DNA of 53,576 bases from Planktomarina sp. (GCA_028822275.1 JAPKEA010000002.1:1-53576); one strand, 5' to 3'; positions 41,719-52,890 are shown, counted from the stretch's first letter. Translations and numbers: made by a program. Notes: generated by a model not told the origin, from the letters alone.

Positions 41719-42744
41719 ATGAATAAATTAGTTTTGGCGGCAGCTGTAGCGGTTGCAGGCTTTGCCGGCTCTTCAGTATTTGCAGAAGGAATGGCAATTG
41801 GTGTGTCTTGGGCCAGTTTCCAGGAAGAGCGCTGGAAAATTGATGAGGCAGCAATGGTTGCGGCTATTGAGGCTGCTGGAAATACTTATGTTTCCGCAGA
41901 TGCAGAATCTTCATCAGCTAAGCAGCTCACCGATATCGAGGCCTTGATTACTCAGGGGGTTGACGCTCTGATCATTAATGCTTGGGACAAAGATGCGATC
42001 TTCCCAGCAATTGAAGCTGCTGCAAATGAGGGAATTCCAGTTATTGGCTATGACCGCTTGATTGAAGATGCGCGTACCTTCTATTTAACGTTTGATAACG
42101 TTGGCGTTGGCCGCATCATCGCAAAGTCTGTAAAGGCTGTGCAGCCAACAGGAAACTATGCTATTATTAAAGGCGATCCCGGTGATCCGAACGCAATGTT
42201 CTTGCTTCAAGGCATGATGGAAGTAATCGGTGATGATGTTGCCGCTGGAACAATTAAAATTGTTGGTGAATCATTCTCCGATGGTTGGAAGCCTGAAAAT
42301 GCTCAGAAAAACATGGAGCAGATACTTACAGCAAACGACAATAACGTTGACGCTGTTTTATCAGAGAATGACGGCATGGCTGGTGGCGTAGTGGCGGCAC
42401 TTTCAGCACAGGGCCTAGTAATCCCAGTTGGTGGTCAAGACGGCGACTTAGCGGCGATTAACCGTGTTGCTCGTGGTTCTCAAACAGTCTCAGTTTGGAA
42501 AGACGCTCGTAATCTTGGTAAAGCCGCAGGTGAAATTGCATCAGCTTTAGCGAGTGGTACAGCTATGTCTGACATTGAAGGTGCTTCAATGTTTGATGGT
42601 GGCGAAAAAGGAATTGCAATTCATGCTATTCTGATGGAACCAACACCATTAACACGGGATAATCTTAGTGTTGCAATCGATGGTGGCCACATTAGCAAAG
42701 CTCAGGCTTGCGAAGGTGCAATTGCCGGCGTAGACGGCTGCTAA
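41719..42744 (+). CDS. xylF: D-xylose ABC transporter substrate-binding protein
   Basis: Signal peptide MNKLVLAAAVAVAGFAGSSVFAEG; IGVSWASFQEERWKIDEAAM, NAWDKDAIFPAIEAAANEGIPVIGYDRLIED; genomic context. Confidence 0.94.
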   Translation: MNKLVLAAAVAVAGFAGSSVFAEGMAIGVSWASFQEERWKIDEAAMVAAIEAAGNTYVSADAESSSAKQLTDIEALITQGVDALIINAWDKDAIFPAIEAAANEGIPVIGYDRLIEDARTFYLTFDNVGVGRIIAKSVKAVQPTGNYAIIKGDPGDPNAMFLLQGMMEVIGDDVAAGTIKIVGESFSDGWKPENAQKNMEQILTANDNNVDAVLSENDGMAGGVVAALSAQGLVIPVGGQDGDLAAINRVARGSQTVSVWKDARNLGKAAGEIASALASGTAMSDIEGASMFDGGEKGIAIHAILMEPTPLTRDNLSVAIDGGHISKAQACEGAIAGVDGC

Positions 42745-42760
42745 ATTAATAATCACGCTA

Positions 42761-42797
42761 GGCGCTGGTCTCATATGAGCCAGCGCCTTTTTTATTT
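42761..42797 (+). terminator. Intra-operon terminator/attenuator-like hairpin between xylF and xylH
   Basis: GGCGCTGG-tCTCATATGAG-CCAGCGCC followed by TTTTTTATTTTTTT. Confidence 0.8.
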
Positions 42798-42897
42798 TTT
42801 TGGGCAACAATGCACTCTTGAAAATATCAAGCGTCAAATTTTTTATGGTAAAATGGTTTCTTTAAAAACTTCTTATAACCGTGCTGGATTCATCAAA

Positions 42898-44211
42898 ATG
42901 AGTGAAACGCCTTCATCTAATACCGCAACTGAAAGTAGCAAAAATGCTATCTCAAAATTTTTAAAAGCTACTGAAATTGATACACGCCTTCTTGGTATGC
43001 TTGGGGCCCTAGCGCTGATTTGGTTTGGGTTTCATTTTTACGGAGTTATTTTTAATAACTTTGGCGCATTCTTGACGCCCCGAAACTTGTGGAATCTTTC
43101 AGTACAAACGTCATCAATTGGTATTATGGCGACCGGAATGGTTTTGGTTATCGTTACTCGTAACATTGATTTATCAGTGGGATCGATGATCGGCGTTATT
43201 GCTATGGCAATGGGTCTTTTACAGGTTGAAATTCTGCCTCAAATATTTGGTATTGGGCACTGGACAATTTGGATCGTTGCAGTTGCCGCGGGATTAATTT
43301 TTGGCACACTAATTGGGGCTCTCCATGGGTGGTTGATTGCCTATCGTGAGATACCTGCTTTTATTGTTACGTTAGGTGGCCTGATGGTATGGCGAGGCAT
43401 GTCGTTTTTGTCTGCGGGTGGGCGTACAATTTCTCCAGTGGATAGCACTTTCGCATTGCTCGGCGGTGGGCCCTATGGCGCGGTTGGCGCTTCTCTCAGT
43501 TGGGTTATCGGAGGCGTAGCTTGCATCGGGGTGGCCTACATAATCTATTCAGGACGGCAGTCACGAATTAAACATAACTTCCATCTCCGCCCAAAGTGGG
43601 CTGACTTGATGCTGGGTGTTGCTGGTTGCGCAACGATAATTGGGTCTGTACTTTTAGTTAATTCTTATCCTTGGCCGAAGGGTATTGTTCGCCAGTATGG
43701 TGCAAAGATTGGGCAAGACCTTGAAGGTACATTTATCAGCCACGGATTTGCAATTCCAGTTTTAATTCTCGTTGCAGTTGGCATTGCGATGACTATATTG
43801 ATGACCCGGACCCGTTTTGGACGTTATGTTTTTGCCATTGGAGGCAACCCGGAAGCGGCTTCATTAGCTGGCATTGACACCAAGTGGGTTACAATGAAGG
43901 TCTTCGCGTTGATGGGTACGCTTACGGCCATAGCGTCTGTTATCGCTTCCGCTCGCTTGAATTCCGCTACGAATGCTTTGGGCACCTTGGATGAACTGTA
44001 CGTTATTGCCGCCGCAGTAATTGGTGGCACATCCTTGTCCGGTGGTGTCGGTAAAATTTATGGAGCTATTCTTGGAGCCCTAGTGATGCAAAGCCTGCAA
44101 TCAGGTATGGTTTTGATCGGATTTGACAGTGCTATTCAGCGTATTGTCGTTGGGATGGTACTGGTCATGGCTGTATATCTCGATATTCTTTACAATAAAC
44201 GCGTTAAGTGA
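42898..44211 (+). CDS. xylH: D-xylose ABC transporter permease
   Basis: [61 protein letters not shown]; start at ATG 42898. Confidence 0.94.
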   Translation: MSETPSSNTATESSKNAISKFLKATEIDTRLLGMLGALALIWFGFHFYGVIFNNFGAFLTPRNLWNLSVQTSSIGIMATGMVLVIVTRNIDLSVGSMIGVIAMAMGLLQVEILPQIFGIGHWTIWIVAVAAGLIFGTLIGALHGWLIAYREIPAFIVTLGGLMVWRGMSFLSAGGRTISPVDSTFALLGGGPYGAVGASLSWVIGGVACIGVAYIIYSGRQSRIKHNFHLRPKWADLMLGVAGCATIIGSVLLVNSYPWPKGIVRQYGAKIGQDLEGTFISHGFAIPVLILVAVGIAMTILMTRTRFGRYVFAIGGNPEAASLAGIDTKWVTMKVFALMGTLTAIASVIASARLNSATNALGTLDELYVIAAAVIGGTSLSGGVGKIYGAILGALVMQSLQSGMVLIGFDSAIQRIVVGMVLVMAVYLDILYNKRVK

Positions 44212-44221
44212 GGATAACATT

Positions 44222-44980
44222 ATGGCTAATACAGGGACCCCTTTGGTCGAGTTAAAAGATATTTCAATCTCATTTGGAGGTATCAAAGCTGTGGATCGGG
44301 TAAGCGTCGATCTTTACCCTGGAGAGGTTGTAGGCCTTCTTGGACATAATGGTGCTGGCAAGTCAACTTTGATTAAATGTTTGTCTGGAGCATACAAAGC
44401 CGAATCTGGAGAAGTGTTTATTAATGGTAACAATGTAGTCATTAATAATCCACGAGATGCTCGGGATCAGAATATTGAAACTATTTATCAGACGCTTGCT
44501 TTAGCAGATAACTTGGATGCTGCGTCTAACCTTTTTCTTGGACGGGAACTGATCAGCAAGGCGGGCTTCCTTGATGAAAGCAAAATGGAAGCGGAAACCC
44601 GCAGTATAATGGCGCGTTTAAACCCCAATTTTCAAAAATTTGATGTACCCGTTTCAGCACTTTCAGGTGGGCAGAGACAGTCAGTAGCTATTGCAAGAGC
44701 GGTGTATTTTGACGCCAAGATTCTAATTATGGATGAGCCGACCGCAGCGCTTGGGCCGCAGGAAACAGAAATGGTTGCGGAATTGATCCAAGAATTAAAA
44801 AATCAAGGGCTTGGAATTTTTCTAATCGAGCATGATATCCACAATGTCATGAAGCTTTGTGACCGAGCCAGTGTTATGAAGAATGGGGTGCTTGTTGGAA
44901 CAGAAAGAGTTTCAGATGTGACTGAGGACGATATTCTTTCAATGATCATCTTGGGCAAAAACCCAAAAGTGGCTGCTTAA
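44222..44980 (+). CDS. xylG: Xylose ABC transporter ATP-binding protein, single-domain XylG
   Basis: [50 protein letters not shown]; single ABC domain. Confidence 0.92.
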   Translation: MANTGTPLVELKDISISFGGIKAVDRVSVDLYPGEVVGLLGHNGAGKSTLIKCLSGAYKAESGEVFINGNNVVINNPRDARDQNIETIYQTLALADNLDAASNLFLGRELISKAGFLDESKMEAETRSIMARLNPNFQKFDVPVSALSGGQRQSVAIARAVYFDAKILIMDEPTAALGPQETEMVAELIQELKNQGLGIFLIEHDIHNVMKLCDRASVMKNGVLVGTERVSDVTEDDILSMIILGKNPKVAA

Positions 44981-44983
44981 ATT

Positions 44984-46423
44984 TTGTTTATTGGCCTTGA
45001 TCTTGGGACTTCTGGTCTGAAGGGCATCGTTATTGACGAAACGCAAAAACTCCTCGCGGAAACAACTGCTCCTTTAAATGTTAATCGGCCACAGGACGGG
45101 TGGTCGGAGCAATGCCCCCAAGATTGGCTCGATGCCGCTAATACTGTAATGCAGTCACTTGCCAAGCAACTTGACCTAAGCCACGTACTTGCGATTGGAC
45201 TTTCTGGACAGATGCATGGCGCAACTTTGCTGGACCGTGAAGATCAAGTTTTGCGGCCATGTATATTGTGGAATGATACACGGTCTGCGCAAGAAGCTAA
45301 CGAATTTGATTCTAATCCAATATTTCGCCGTTTGACTGGTAATATTGTATTTCCAGGATTTACCGCACCAAAGCTTGCATGGATACGCAAATATGAACCG
45401 CGCATTTTTGATCGACTTGCCAAAGTTTTGTTACCGAAAGATTATCTGCGCTTATGGTTGAGCGGGGAACATGTGTCAGACATGTCGGATGCGGCTGGGA
45501 CGTCATGGCTTGATATGCAAAAGCGAGACTGGTCAGATGATTTATTAGCAGAGAATGGCTTAGACCGGTCTCACATGCCGCGGCTTGTTGAAGGCTCTGA
45601 GGTGTCTGGTGTTCTCCGCGATGTGCTTGCCAACCGTTGGGGATTGAGAAAATCAGTGATTATTGCGGGCGGTGGCGGCGATAATGCAGCCAGTGCAATA
45701 GGTGTAGGGGTTGTAAATCCGGGGGAAGCCTTTGTTAGCTTGGGCACATCTGGCGTATTATTTGCGGCCTCTGACGCCTATCAGCCAGATGCCGCAAGTG
45801 CTGTTCATACTTTTTGTCATTCAATTCCAGATACATGGCATCAAATGGGTGTCATTCTTGCAGCTGCCGATGCTATGAGCTGGTTTGGAAATGTGGTTGG
45901 CGCGCAACCAAAAGATCTGACCACTGCGCTTGGAGCACTCCAAGCACCTTCAAATACCTTGTTTTTACCTTACCTCGGTGGCGAGCGAACACCCCATAAT
46001 GATGCCAAAATCCGGGCCTCATTTTTAAATCTCGACCATAGATCTGATAAAGTTACTATGGCCCGTGCAGTTGTTGAGGGTGTTACATTCGCTGTTTGTG
46101 ATAGTTTTGATGCGTTAACTGAAACTGGCAATAAAATTGAACAATTGCTTGCTGTAGGTGGTGGCGCAAAATCTAATTATTGGGTTCAAGCGATTGCGAC
46201 AACACTTGGGTTGCCTGTTAGCATTCCCGTGTCAGGTGACTTTGGTGGGGCATTTGGTGCTGCAAGACTTGGAATGATTTCCCTAGGTGGTAGTCTTACT
46301 GATATTGCAACAGCCCCAAAAATAGAGCGTGTAATTGACCCCATTCTACCGTTACAGGACAGCTTCTTATCTGCTTTGAAATCATACCGTAAGGCTTATA
46401 AAGCCATAAAAGCGATATCATAG
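44984..46423 (+). CDS. xylB: Xylulokinase
   Basis: FIGLDLGTSGLKGIVID, GLSGQMHGATLLD, GTSGVLFAAS; probable TTG start. Confidence 0.95.
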   Translation: MFIGLDLGTSGLKGIVIDETQKLLAETTAPLNVNRPQDGWSEQCPQDWLDAANTVMQSLAKQLDLSHVLAIGLSGQMHGATLLDREDQVLRPCILWNDTRSAQEANEFDSNPIFRRLTGNIVFPGFTAPKLAWIRKYEPRIFDRLAKVLLPKDYLRLWLSGEHVSDMSDAAGTSWLDMQKRDWSDDLLAENGLDRSHMPRLVEGSEVSGVLRDVLANRWGLRKSVIIAGGGGDNAASAIGVGVVNPGEAFVSLGTSGVLFAASDAYQPDAASAVHTFCHSIPDTWHQMGVILAAADAMSWFGNVVGAQPKDLTTALGALQAPSNTLFLPYLGGERTPHNDAKIRASFLNLDHRSDKVTMARAVVEGVTFAVCDSFDALTETGNKIEQLLAVGGGAKSNYWVQAIATTLGLPVSIPVSGDFGGAFGAARLGMISLGGSLTDIATAPKIERVIDPILPLQDSFLSALKSYRKAYKAIKAIS

Positions 46424-46432
46424 AGGATTAAT

Positions 46433-47734
46433 ATGACTGATTTTTTCAAAAATATAGGCAATATTAAATACGAAGGTCCAAACTCAGAAAATGACTTTGC
46501 CTTTCGGCACTATAATCCCAGTGAAATTGTGATGGGTAAAACCCTAGAAGAACATCTGCGGTTTGCAGTTGCCTATTGGCATTCGTTTGCTTGGGAGGGT
46601 AGCGATCCTTTTGGGGGGAAAACGTTTGATCGTCCCTGGTTTGGTTCTAAGATGGATTTGTCTAAACTTAAGGCCGATGCAGCATTTGAGATGTTTGAAA
46701 TTCTGGGTGTTCCGTTTTTCTGTTTTCATGATGCAGATGTTAGGCCAGAAGGAGATAGTTTTGCCGAAAATAGTCGTAATCTAGAAGAGATCGTAGATTA
46801 CTTTGAAGGTAAAATGGAAACCTCTAAAACTAAGTTACTTTGGGGAACGGCTAACCTGTTTTCACACCAACGTTTTATGGCTGGTGCCGCTACCAATCCA
46901 GATCCTGAAGTTTTTGCCTTCAGTGCTGCAACTATCAAAATTTGCATGGACGCTACCCATAAACTAGGTGGTCAAAATTACGTTTTGTGGGGTGGTCGTG
47001 AAGGTTATGAAACATTGCTTAATACAGATATGGGTCGCGAACGGCAGCAAGCAGGGCGCATGCTTCAAATGGTCGTGGATTATAAGTATAAAATAGGTTT
47101 CACAGGTTCAATTTTGATTGAGCCAAAGCCGCAGGAACCAATGAAGCATCAATATGATTACGATGTGGCAACAGTATATGGCTTCCTGAAAGACTTCGAT
47201 TTAGAGAATGAGGTCAAAGTAAATATAGAGCAGGGGCATGCAATACTTGCTGGGCATTCTTTTGAGCATGAGCTCGCTCTCTCCAGGGAGCTGAATATTT
47301 TTGGCTCCATTGATATGAACCGTAACGACTATCAATCTGGTTGGGACACCGATCAATTCCCAAATAATGTACCTGAAGTTGCTCTTGCTTACTACGAGGT
47401 GTTGAGGGCCGGGGGCTTTAAAACTGGCGGAACTAATTTTGATGCCAAGCTGCGCCGTCAATCACTCGCTGCCGAGGATTTGATTTTGAGCCATGTTGGA
47501 GCTATGGATGTATGCGCCGCCGGCCTCAAATCAGCTGCTAAGATGCTCGAAGACGGTAAGCTTGAGGAAGAACGTGAAGCGCGCTATGCGGGCTGGGAGA
47601 CCCATAAAGGTAGGGCATTTATGTCAGATGATTTAACAGCTATTACCGATAAAGTATTAAATGACGATATAAACCCGCAACCGCGTTCGGGTCGCCAAGA
47701 GCGACTAGAAAACCTTGTTAATAGATACGTTTAA
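46433..47734 (+). CDS. xylA: Xylose isomerase
   Basis: [67 protein letters not shown]. Confidence 0.98.
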   Translation: MTDFFKNIGNIKYEGPNSENDFAFRHYNPSEIVMGKTLEEHLRFAVAYWHSFAWEGSDPFGGKTFDRPWFGSKMDLSKLKADAAFEMFEILGVPFFCFHDADVRPEGDSFAENSRNLEEIVDYFEGKMETSKTKLLWGTANLFSHQRFMAGAATNPDPEVFAFSAATIKICMDATHKLGGQNYVLWGGREGYETLLNTDMGRERQQAGRMLQMVVDYKYKIGFTGSILIEPKPQEPMKHQYDYDVATVYGFLKDFDLENEVKVNIEQGHAILAGHSFEHELALSRELNIFGSIDMNRNDYQSGWDTDQFPNNVPEVALAYYEVLRAGGFKTGGTNFDAKLRRQSLAAEDLILSHVGAMDVCAAGLKSAAKMLEDGKLEEEREARYAGWETHKGRAFMSDDLTAITDKVLNDDINPQPRSGRQERLENLVNRYV

Positions 47735-47957
47735 ATTAAGTTCTGTTTGTTAAGATATCAAAGAAAAGAGCGATTTGTTATTTTCAAGAATAGTGTTCCT
47801 CAAAGCCTTTTGAACTCAGCTCTAATACACTGGGCAGCGGGTAACCCATAAACTTATACGGAGAAAGGTGTGTATATTTTTAGACGATGTGCTCATCAAA
47901 TTGGGTTTCAAGAGACCACAAAATATACTTAATTTCTGCTTAAAAAGTGGGCATAGA

Positions 47958-48413
47958 ATGAGACGAATACCATATACTCCGTTACTTCTTGGTCTTGCTG
48001 GCCTGTTACCTTTTATCTGGGGCGCTGCAACTATTATTAGCCCTCAACTTCGAGATTGGGGCACTGATCACCTGGGGGTAGGTTTTGTTGCGGCTAAAGT
48101 CCTGAACATTTATGGAACTGTAATCTTAAGTTTTATGTCGGGTATACTTTGGGGATTTGCGGCTAATGCTTCCGGTTTTCGAGCCACCTTAGGATATATT
48201 TTATCTGTGATGCCGGCTCTAGGAATCTTTTTTCTGTTGGCTGTCAGCCAAGAAAATTTTGGGATCTATTTACTAATTGGATTTTCTGCACTTTTGGTAC
48301 TGGATTATCTATTTTCAAAACTAGATTTGGTGCCAAATTGGTGGATGAGCTTGAGATTGATATTGACTTGTGTGGTCGTCTCTTGCTTGGTTCTTGGCAT
48401 TTTGGCTAGTTAA
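47958..48413 (+). CDS. DUF3429-like small membrane protein
   Basis: MRRIPYTPLLLGLAGLLPFIWGAATI...GTVILSFMSGILWGFAA; start at ATG 47958. Confidence 0.75.
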   Translation: MRRIPYTPLLLGLAGLLPFIWGAATIISPQLRDWGTDHLGVGFVAAKVLNIYGTVILSFMSGILWGFAANASGFRATLGYILSVMPALGIFFLLAVSQENFGIYLLIGFSALLVLDYLFSKLDLVPNWWMSLRLILTCVVVSCLVLGILAS

Positions 48414-48451
48414 GCGGTGCGTAATGAAAAATTTAGACTTAGAGCTGCGTC

Positions 48452-49216
48452 ATGATTAGCTTTTTGGAACATATGCGCCAAAGTAAGTTCCTACCATTTG
48501 CGCATAGGGGGGCCAGTAAAATTGCGCCTGAGAACACGTTTGCAGCCTTTCATAAAGCATATGATCTTGGATTTAAAATTATTGAGACCGATGTTCAGTC
48601 CTCTCGAGATGGTACTCTTTATAGCTTCCACGATAGCTGCCTAAAGCGATTAACTGGCGACCCACGTCGTTTTGAGATGCTTTCAAGTCAAGAAATTGAT
48701 GCGCTTTGGGTAGAAGGTGGGCAAAGAATACCAAAACTTACAGATTTATATGCGGCCTTTCCAAATGCTTATTTCAATCTTGATGCTAAGTCGTGGTTGT
48801 CTGTTCAACCCTTGGTCAGCCTTCTTAAAGATGTGGATATTCGTAATCGGACCTGTGTTGGCAGCTTTAGTCAAGCTCGTCTCGACCAAATTTTAAGTGG
48901 GTCGCAAGGGCTGGACTGCCTGCATTCCGTAGGTACCAAATCGGTTGTTAAGCTGTTTACAAGCTTTGCTATCGGATTGCCGTTCAAAACAAATGCAGCA
49001 TGTGCTCAGCTGCCAGTTCGCCATTTTGGACTATGTCTTATAAATGCTAAAACAATAAAACATTTTAAGTCATTTGGTTTGAAAACATACGCGTGGACTA
49101 TAAACGACCCTCTGGAAATTAATCATCTCATTGACATCGGTGTAGATGGTATAATGACTGACGATTGTGAATTACTTAAATTGATTTTAGTCCAAAGAAA
49201 TATGTGGGTCGATTGA
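48452..49216 (+). CDS. Glycerophosphodiester phosphodiesterase family protein
   Basis: FAHRGASKIAPENTFAAFHKAYDLGFKIIETDVQSSRDGTLYSFHD; GVDGIMTDDCELL. Confidence 0.93.
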   Translation: MISFLEHMRQSKFLPFAHRGASKIAPENTFAAFHKAYDLGFKIIETDVQSSRDGTLYSFHDSCLKRLTGDPRRFEMLSSQEIDALWVEGGQRIPKLTDLYAAFPNAYFNLDAKSWLSVQPLVSLLKDVDIRNRTCVGSFSQARLDQILSGSQGLDCLHSVGTKSVVKLFTSFAIGLPFKTNAACAQLPVRHFGLCLINAKTIKHFKSFGLKTYAWTINDPLEINHLIDIGVDGIMTDDCELLKLILVQRNMWVD

Positions 49217-49327
49217 TAAAAAAGCCGAACAAAAAAATCTAAATGCCTGGACGTAGCCTGAGTTTACTTTATTTAGGACAACCCTAAAGCTTCTCATAAA
49301 TTTTGGTCTTTAATCAAAAATTGAACT

Positions 49328-49702
49328 TTAAAAGTTATCTGGTTTAGAATTTCGAGCGCAGCGCTTTTTGTGCATCCTGAACAAAAGAGGCGCTAGAATC
49401 CCTTGATAAAGGCCGTTTGCCAAGCTTTTCAATGGGCTGAAATAAAAAAGCCGTGATATCTTATTATAATAGGGTAATCGGCGCCACAACTCAACGAATG
49501 CATCAACTCCCACAAAGAGATGTCCTTGATATCGAGCGTGAATTTGCTTCGTGGCCTGATCTTCAGACAGCCCCCATTCTAATGTGGATTCTGCAGTTAT
49601 TTCAATAAAACTAATATCCCCTGAGGACAAACGCTCGTAATGCTTAATCTCTCGGCTGCAAATTGGACATTCGCTATTATAAAGGACTTCGAGTTTTGTC
49701 AT
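49328..49702 (-). CDS. DCC-family (DUF393) thiol-disulfide oxidoreductase-like protein
   Basis: VLYNSECPICSREIKHYERL (CPxC), GVDAFVELWRRLPYYNKISRLFYFSPL. Confidence 0.85.
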   Translation of the reverse strand: MTKLEVLYNSECPICSREIKHYERLSSGDISFIEITAESTLEWGLSEDQATKQIHARYQGHLFVGVDAFVELWRRLPYYNKISRLFYFSPLKSLANGLYQGILAPLLFRMHKKRCARNSKPDNF

Positions 49703-50075
49703 GAGGTGCTTTCAAACATTTTCCATACTGGTAGATATTGTGTTGCTACAGGATGTCCAGTTCTGGACTGAATACTCTTTTAATTGAACCAACTGAACTG
49801 CTAGCCAGTGTCCGTCGTATGTGAAGGCGTGGCTAAAGTGTAACCCGCGTCAATATATTGATATGGTGGTTCAGTTTCTGCAAAAATCAACTATAGATTT
49901 AGGGTCATAAATAGTAAGAATCGTGCCCACTATTTATGCGGTATAACTGTATAGTAATTTGACTTTCGAAGATTATATTCGAGTTTTCCTAAGGTAGTGA
50001 TCAAGGCCTCAGAAAAATTGTTGTTCGGGCACGGAATAAACATTTATATTGTAACAAACGCATTTCTAAATTAGA

Positions 50076-51722
50076 ATGAACAAAATAATAACGCCAAGAA
50101 TAATAAAAATGATCAATAGTCGTTTGGCTTTAAAATTAAAATTATCACTTTTATCCTACACCGCTTTGTTAGTGGTAGTTACGATGCTTTTGTTTCAAAA
50201 GCCGCTTCTACAGCACGCAATATCTGTATCTGATTTATTTAGTTTGCACGGATTTGTGCAGCTGTTTTCCCTACAAGTACTTCAGTTTTGTCTACTGTTT
50301 TCAGCATTCTTAATCATTTCAATTTTTTCGATCTACGCACTTAAACTTGTGAGTTCTTCTCTATTTTTGCTCAATTCTATGGCTCTGTATTTTATGCAAA
50401 ATTACTCTGTCGAAATAGATATCTCTATGATTGGTAATATCCTTAACTCTGATGCCAAGGAAATATTCGAGTTTTATCATATCTCCTTTCTTCTCTTCAT
50501 TTTGGCTTTTGGCGTTTTACCAGGTGTCATAATTTGGAAGGTGAAGGTTGTTATGCCAAGGTGGTATGTTCGGCCCCTGGTTGCACTGGCATCTATAGCT
50601 GCCTTGTTAGCGTGGTTATTCCTGACTTCGTTCACGTGGCTTTGGTATGATAGCAATGCGTCCAGACTGGGCAGTCGTATTCTGCCTTGGTCATACATCG
50701 TAAATATTGGACGCTATTACAGCAAAAAATCTTCCAAAAACAGAACGCAAATACTTCTACCAGATGCATTTTTCAATGATGATTCAGGCAAAAAACTAGT
50801 TGTAGTGTTGGTGATTGGTGAAGCTGCTCGGGCTAAGAACTTTGCGTACTATGGATATCAAAGAGATACTAATCCATTTACACGGGGAAAAGGTATGATT
50901 GCATTTCCAGTTGGAAACGCATGTTCGACAAACACGATTAACTCAACCGCTTGTATAACAACGCATGAAGGTCGTGAGGCCTCGTCAAGGACGTTATACG
51001 AACCCATTCAGAGCTACTTGACTCGGCATGGTGTCAACACAATTTATCGCACAAACACCTATGGTCCTCCTCCATTTATCGTTAGCAAGTTGGACAAAAC
51101 AGCTGACATTATTAATGAATGCAAAGCTGAGCCTTGTCCCAATCCAAAGTTTGATGAGATTCTGTACTGGGGTATCGCGAAGATTTTAGAGGAAACAAAT
51201 TCTAATCGGATTTTTTTGACGCTCCACCAAACAGGAAGCCACGGCCCGTTGTATAATAAAAAATATCCCAAGGAATTTGAATATTTCACGCCTGTTTGTA
51301 AAACCGTTCAAATTGCCAATTGTTCGAGGGCAGAATTGGTAAATGGATATGATAATACGCTTCGTTATAGTGACAGCCTGTTGGAAAATTTAATTATTCA
51401 GCTGGAGAGTTTAGAAAACACAAACGCGGCGTTAATATATGTGTCCGACCACGGTGAATCCTTAGGGGAAGGTGGTTACTACTTGCATGGAGCGCCAGTC
51501 GCAGTAGCTCCTCCGGAACAGCTGGAAGTGCCATTTTTAGTTTGGATGTCAGATGGTTTTCGTAAGTCACATCGGATTACTGAGCAGAGTATTTTGCCAA
51601 AAGAAACCTTTCCCCATGATTTTCCCTTTCATAGTATTATGGGGGCCTTTTCGATGCAGAGTGATATCTATAAGCCTCAATTCGATATCTTCAACTTTAG
51701 TAGTGATGGGCCATCTAGATGA
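50076..51722 (+). CDS. Phosphoethanolamine transferase (EptA-like, sulfatase fold)
   Basis: N-terminal TM segments; VVLVIGEAARAKNFAYYGYQRDTNPFT, NACSTNTINSTACI, LIYVSDHGESLGEGGYYLHGAP. Confidence 0.92.
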   Translation: MNKIITPRIIKMINSRLALKLKLSLLSYTALLVVVTMLLFQKPLLQHAISVSDLFSLHGFVQLFSLQVLQFCLLFSAFLIISIFSIYALKLVSSSLFLLNSMALYFMQNYSVEIDISMIGNILNSDAKEIFEFYHISFLLFILAFGVLPGVIIWKVKVVMPRWYVRPLVALASIAALLAWLFLTSFTWLWYDSNASRLGSRILPWSYIVNIGRYYSKKSSKNRTQILLPDAFFNDDSGKKLVVVLVIGEAARAKNFAYYGYQRDTNPFTRGKGMIAFPVGNACSTNTINSTACITTHEGREASSRTLYEPIQSYLTRHGVNTIYRTNTYGPPPFIVSKLDKTADIINECKAEPCPNPKFDEILYWGIAKILEETNSNRIFLTLHQTGSHGPLYNKKYPKEFEYFTPVCKTVQIANCSRAELVNGYDNTLRYSDSLLENLIIQLESLENTNAALIYVSDHGESLGEGGYYLHGAPVAVAPPEQLEVPFLVWMSDGFRKSHRITEQSILPKETFPHDFPFHSIMGAFSMQSDIYKPQFDIFNFSSDGPSR

Positions 51723-52351
51723 CCTTTATTAGTATTCTTAAGCGCCCATCCGTGGTCTTCCGGGAGCATTCATTTGCTCTAGTTTTGATGTCAGTTATCA
51801 TCCTAATGGCGACTATCTATCCCTCGAACATGGCTAGGGATTATTCTGAAAGTCGAGGTGGACAAGACAGGGCCTCGATCGTCGCTTTCGAAAACTATGG
51901 GCGCCATGTTAACACAGCATTACCGTTCATTACTGCGCTTGCACTCCGGGATTGGGTTGGTCTAAAGCAGCTAGTCGTAATAACAGTGGTTGGGGTGCTG
52001 GCATCACACGGTCCTAAAAGGTTTTTAAATGATGTTGAAATCATGGGTACTCGCCTTGGGCAAAGACCGCATTCAACTGATAGCAGACACAATATGCCTT
52101 CAGGCCATTCAACTTTAGCAGGTGCTTGCGCATACTTTATGGTGCGTAGATATTCTATTTGGTTTGGCATAATTGTAATTCCGGTTTTACTGTTCACAAT
52201 GTATGTCCGCTTCATGCTTGATATGCATACTATTTCAGCGACGATTTCTGGTGCAGGTACCGGAATTTTGGTGTCAGCAATTTTTGCGACGACGTTACCA
52301 AATTTTAACATGCGCCTGCGGCAATTTCTGCGTTTACCAATTAGGTCATGA
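51719..52351 (+). CDS. PAP2-family phosphatase-like membrane protein
   Basis: QRPHSTDSRHNMPSGHSTLAGA and RFMLDMHTISATISGAGTG; ATGA overlap with the eptA-like gene. Confidence 0.85.
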   Translation: MTFISILKRPSVVFREHSFALVLMSVIILMATIYPSNMARDYSESRGGQDRASIVAFENYGRHVNTALPFITALALRDWVGLKQLVVITVVGVLASHGPKRFLNDVEIMGTRLGQRPHSTDSRHNMPSGHSTLAGACAYFMVRRYSIWFGIIVIPVLLFTMYVRFMLDMHTISATISGAGTGILVSAIFATTLPNFNMRLRQFLRLPIRS

Positions 52352-52374
52352 GTGAACTACCTGGGTTTATTTGG

Positions 52375-52749
52375 TCAACCTGTAAGCGTGACCCAATAAA
52401 TGTAACCTATGAAAATCCCGTTTGATAATAAAAGGCAAAATACGGCGAAAGATCCCAAATCCTTGGCTTTTTTGCCGACCTCTGACCATTCCGGTGAGAT
52501 GTGGTCTACAATTTCTTCGATCGCTGTGTTTAGTGCTTCGATAGAAAACGTTACTAAAATAATGACCAATGCGACCAAGATATGAAGTGCATTAGCTTGA
52601 ATTAATATGAGAGAAGACAATAATAAAATGGCAAAAAATAGCTCTTGTCTAAATGCCGTTTCGCGAATTAGGGCTTTTAAGCCGCTAAAAGAATAGAGCA
52701 GAGCGTTAAAAAGGCGCTTTGCTCCCCGAACATTAGTCTTTGGTTTCAT
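52375..52749 (-). CDS. dgkA: Diacylglycerol kinase
   Basis: RLFNALLYSFSGLKALIRETAFRQELFFAI, FSIEALNTAIEEIVDHISPEWSEVGKKAKDLGSFAV. Confidence 0.95.
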   Translation of the reverse strand: MKPKTNVRGAKRLFNALLYSFSGLKALIRETAFRQELFFAILLLSSLILIQANALHILVALVIILVTFSIEALNTAIEEIVDHISPEWSEVGKKAKDLGSFAVFCLLLSNGIFIGYIYWVTLTG

Positions 52750-52829
52750 TTTAAATCCTGTTCATTTTTCCAGGTCGATCTTAGAGCTAATCTATATTTG
52801 TTCCCAGCCATCGGCGAGCTTTTTAAACT

Positions 52830-52849
52830 GGGGGCGATTCATGCCCCCC
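52830..52849 (-). terminator. Hairpin downstream of the Pit transporter gene
   Basis: GGGGGC-gattcat-GCCCCC stem; weak U-tract. Confidence 0.45.
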
Positions 52850-52890
52850 ACAATTCTTAAAGAAGATTAATTATTAGCCTTCCCTTTTGT

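Noticed and set aside
49703-50075. Long intergenic region before the eptA-like gene, examined for a tRNA, sRNA or mobile element remnant
   Set aside because: Only a weak 7-bp hairpin (AAATAGT/ACTATTT) seen; no T-loop signature, terminal repeats or transposase fragments.
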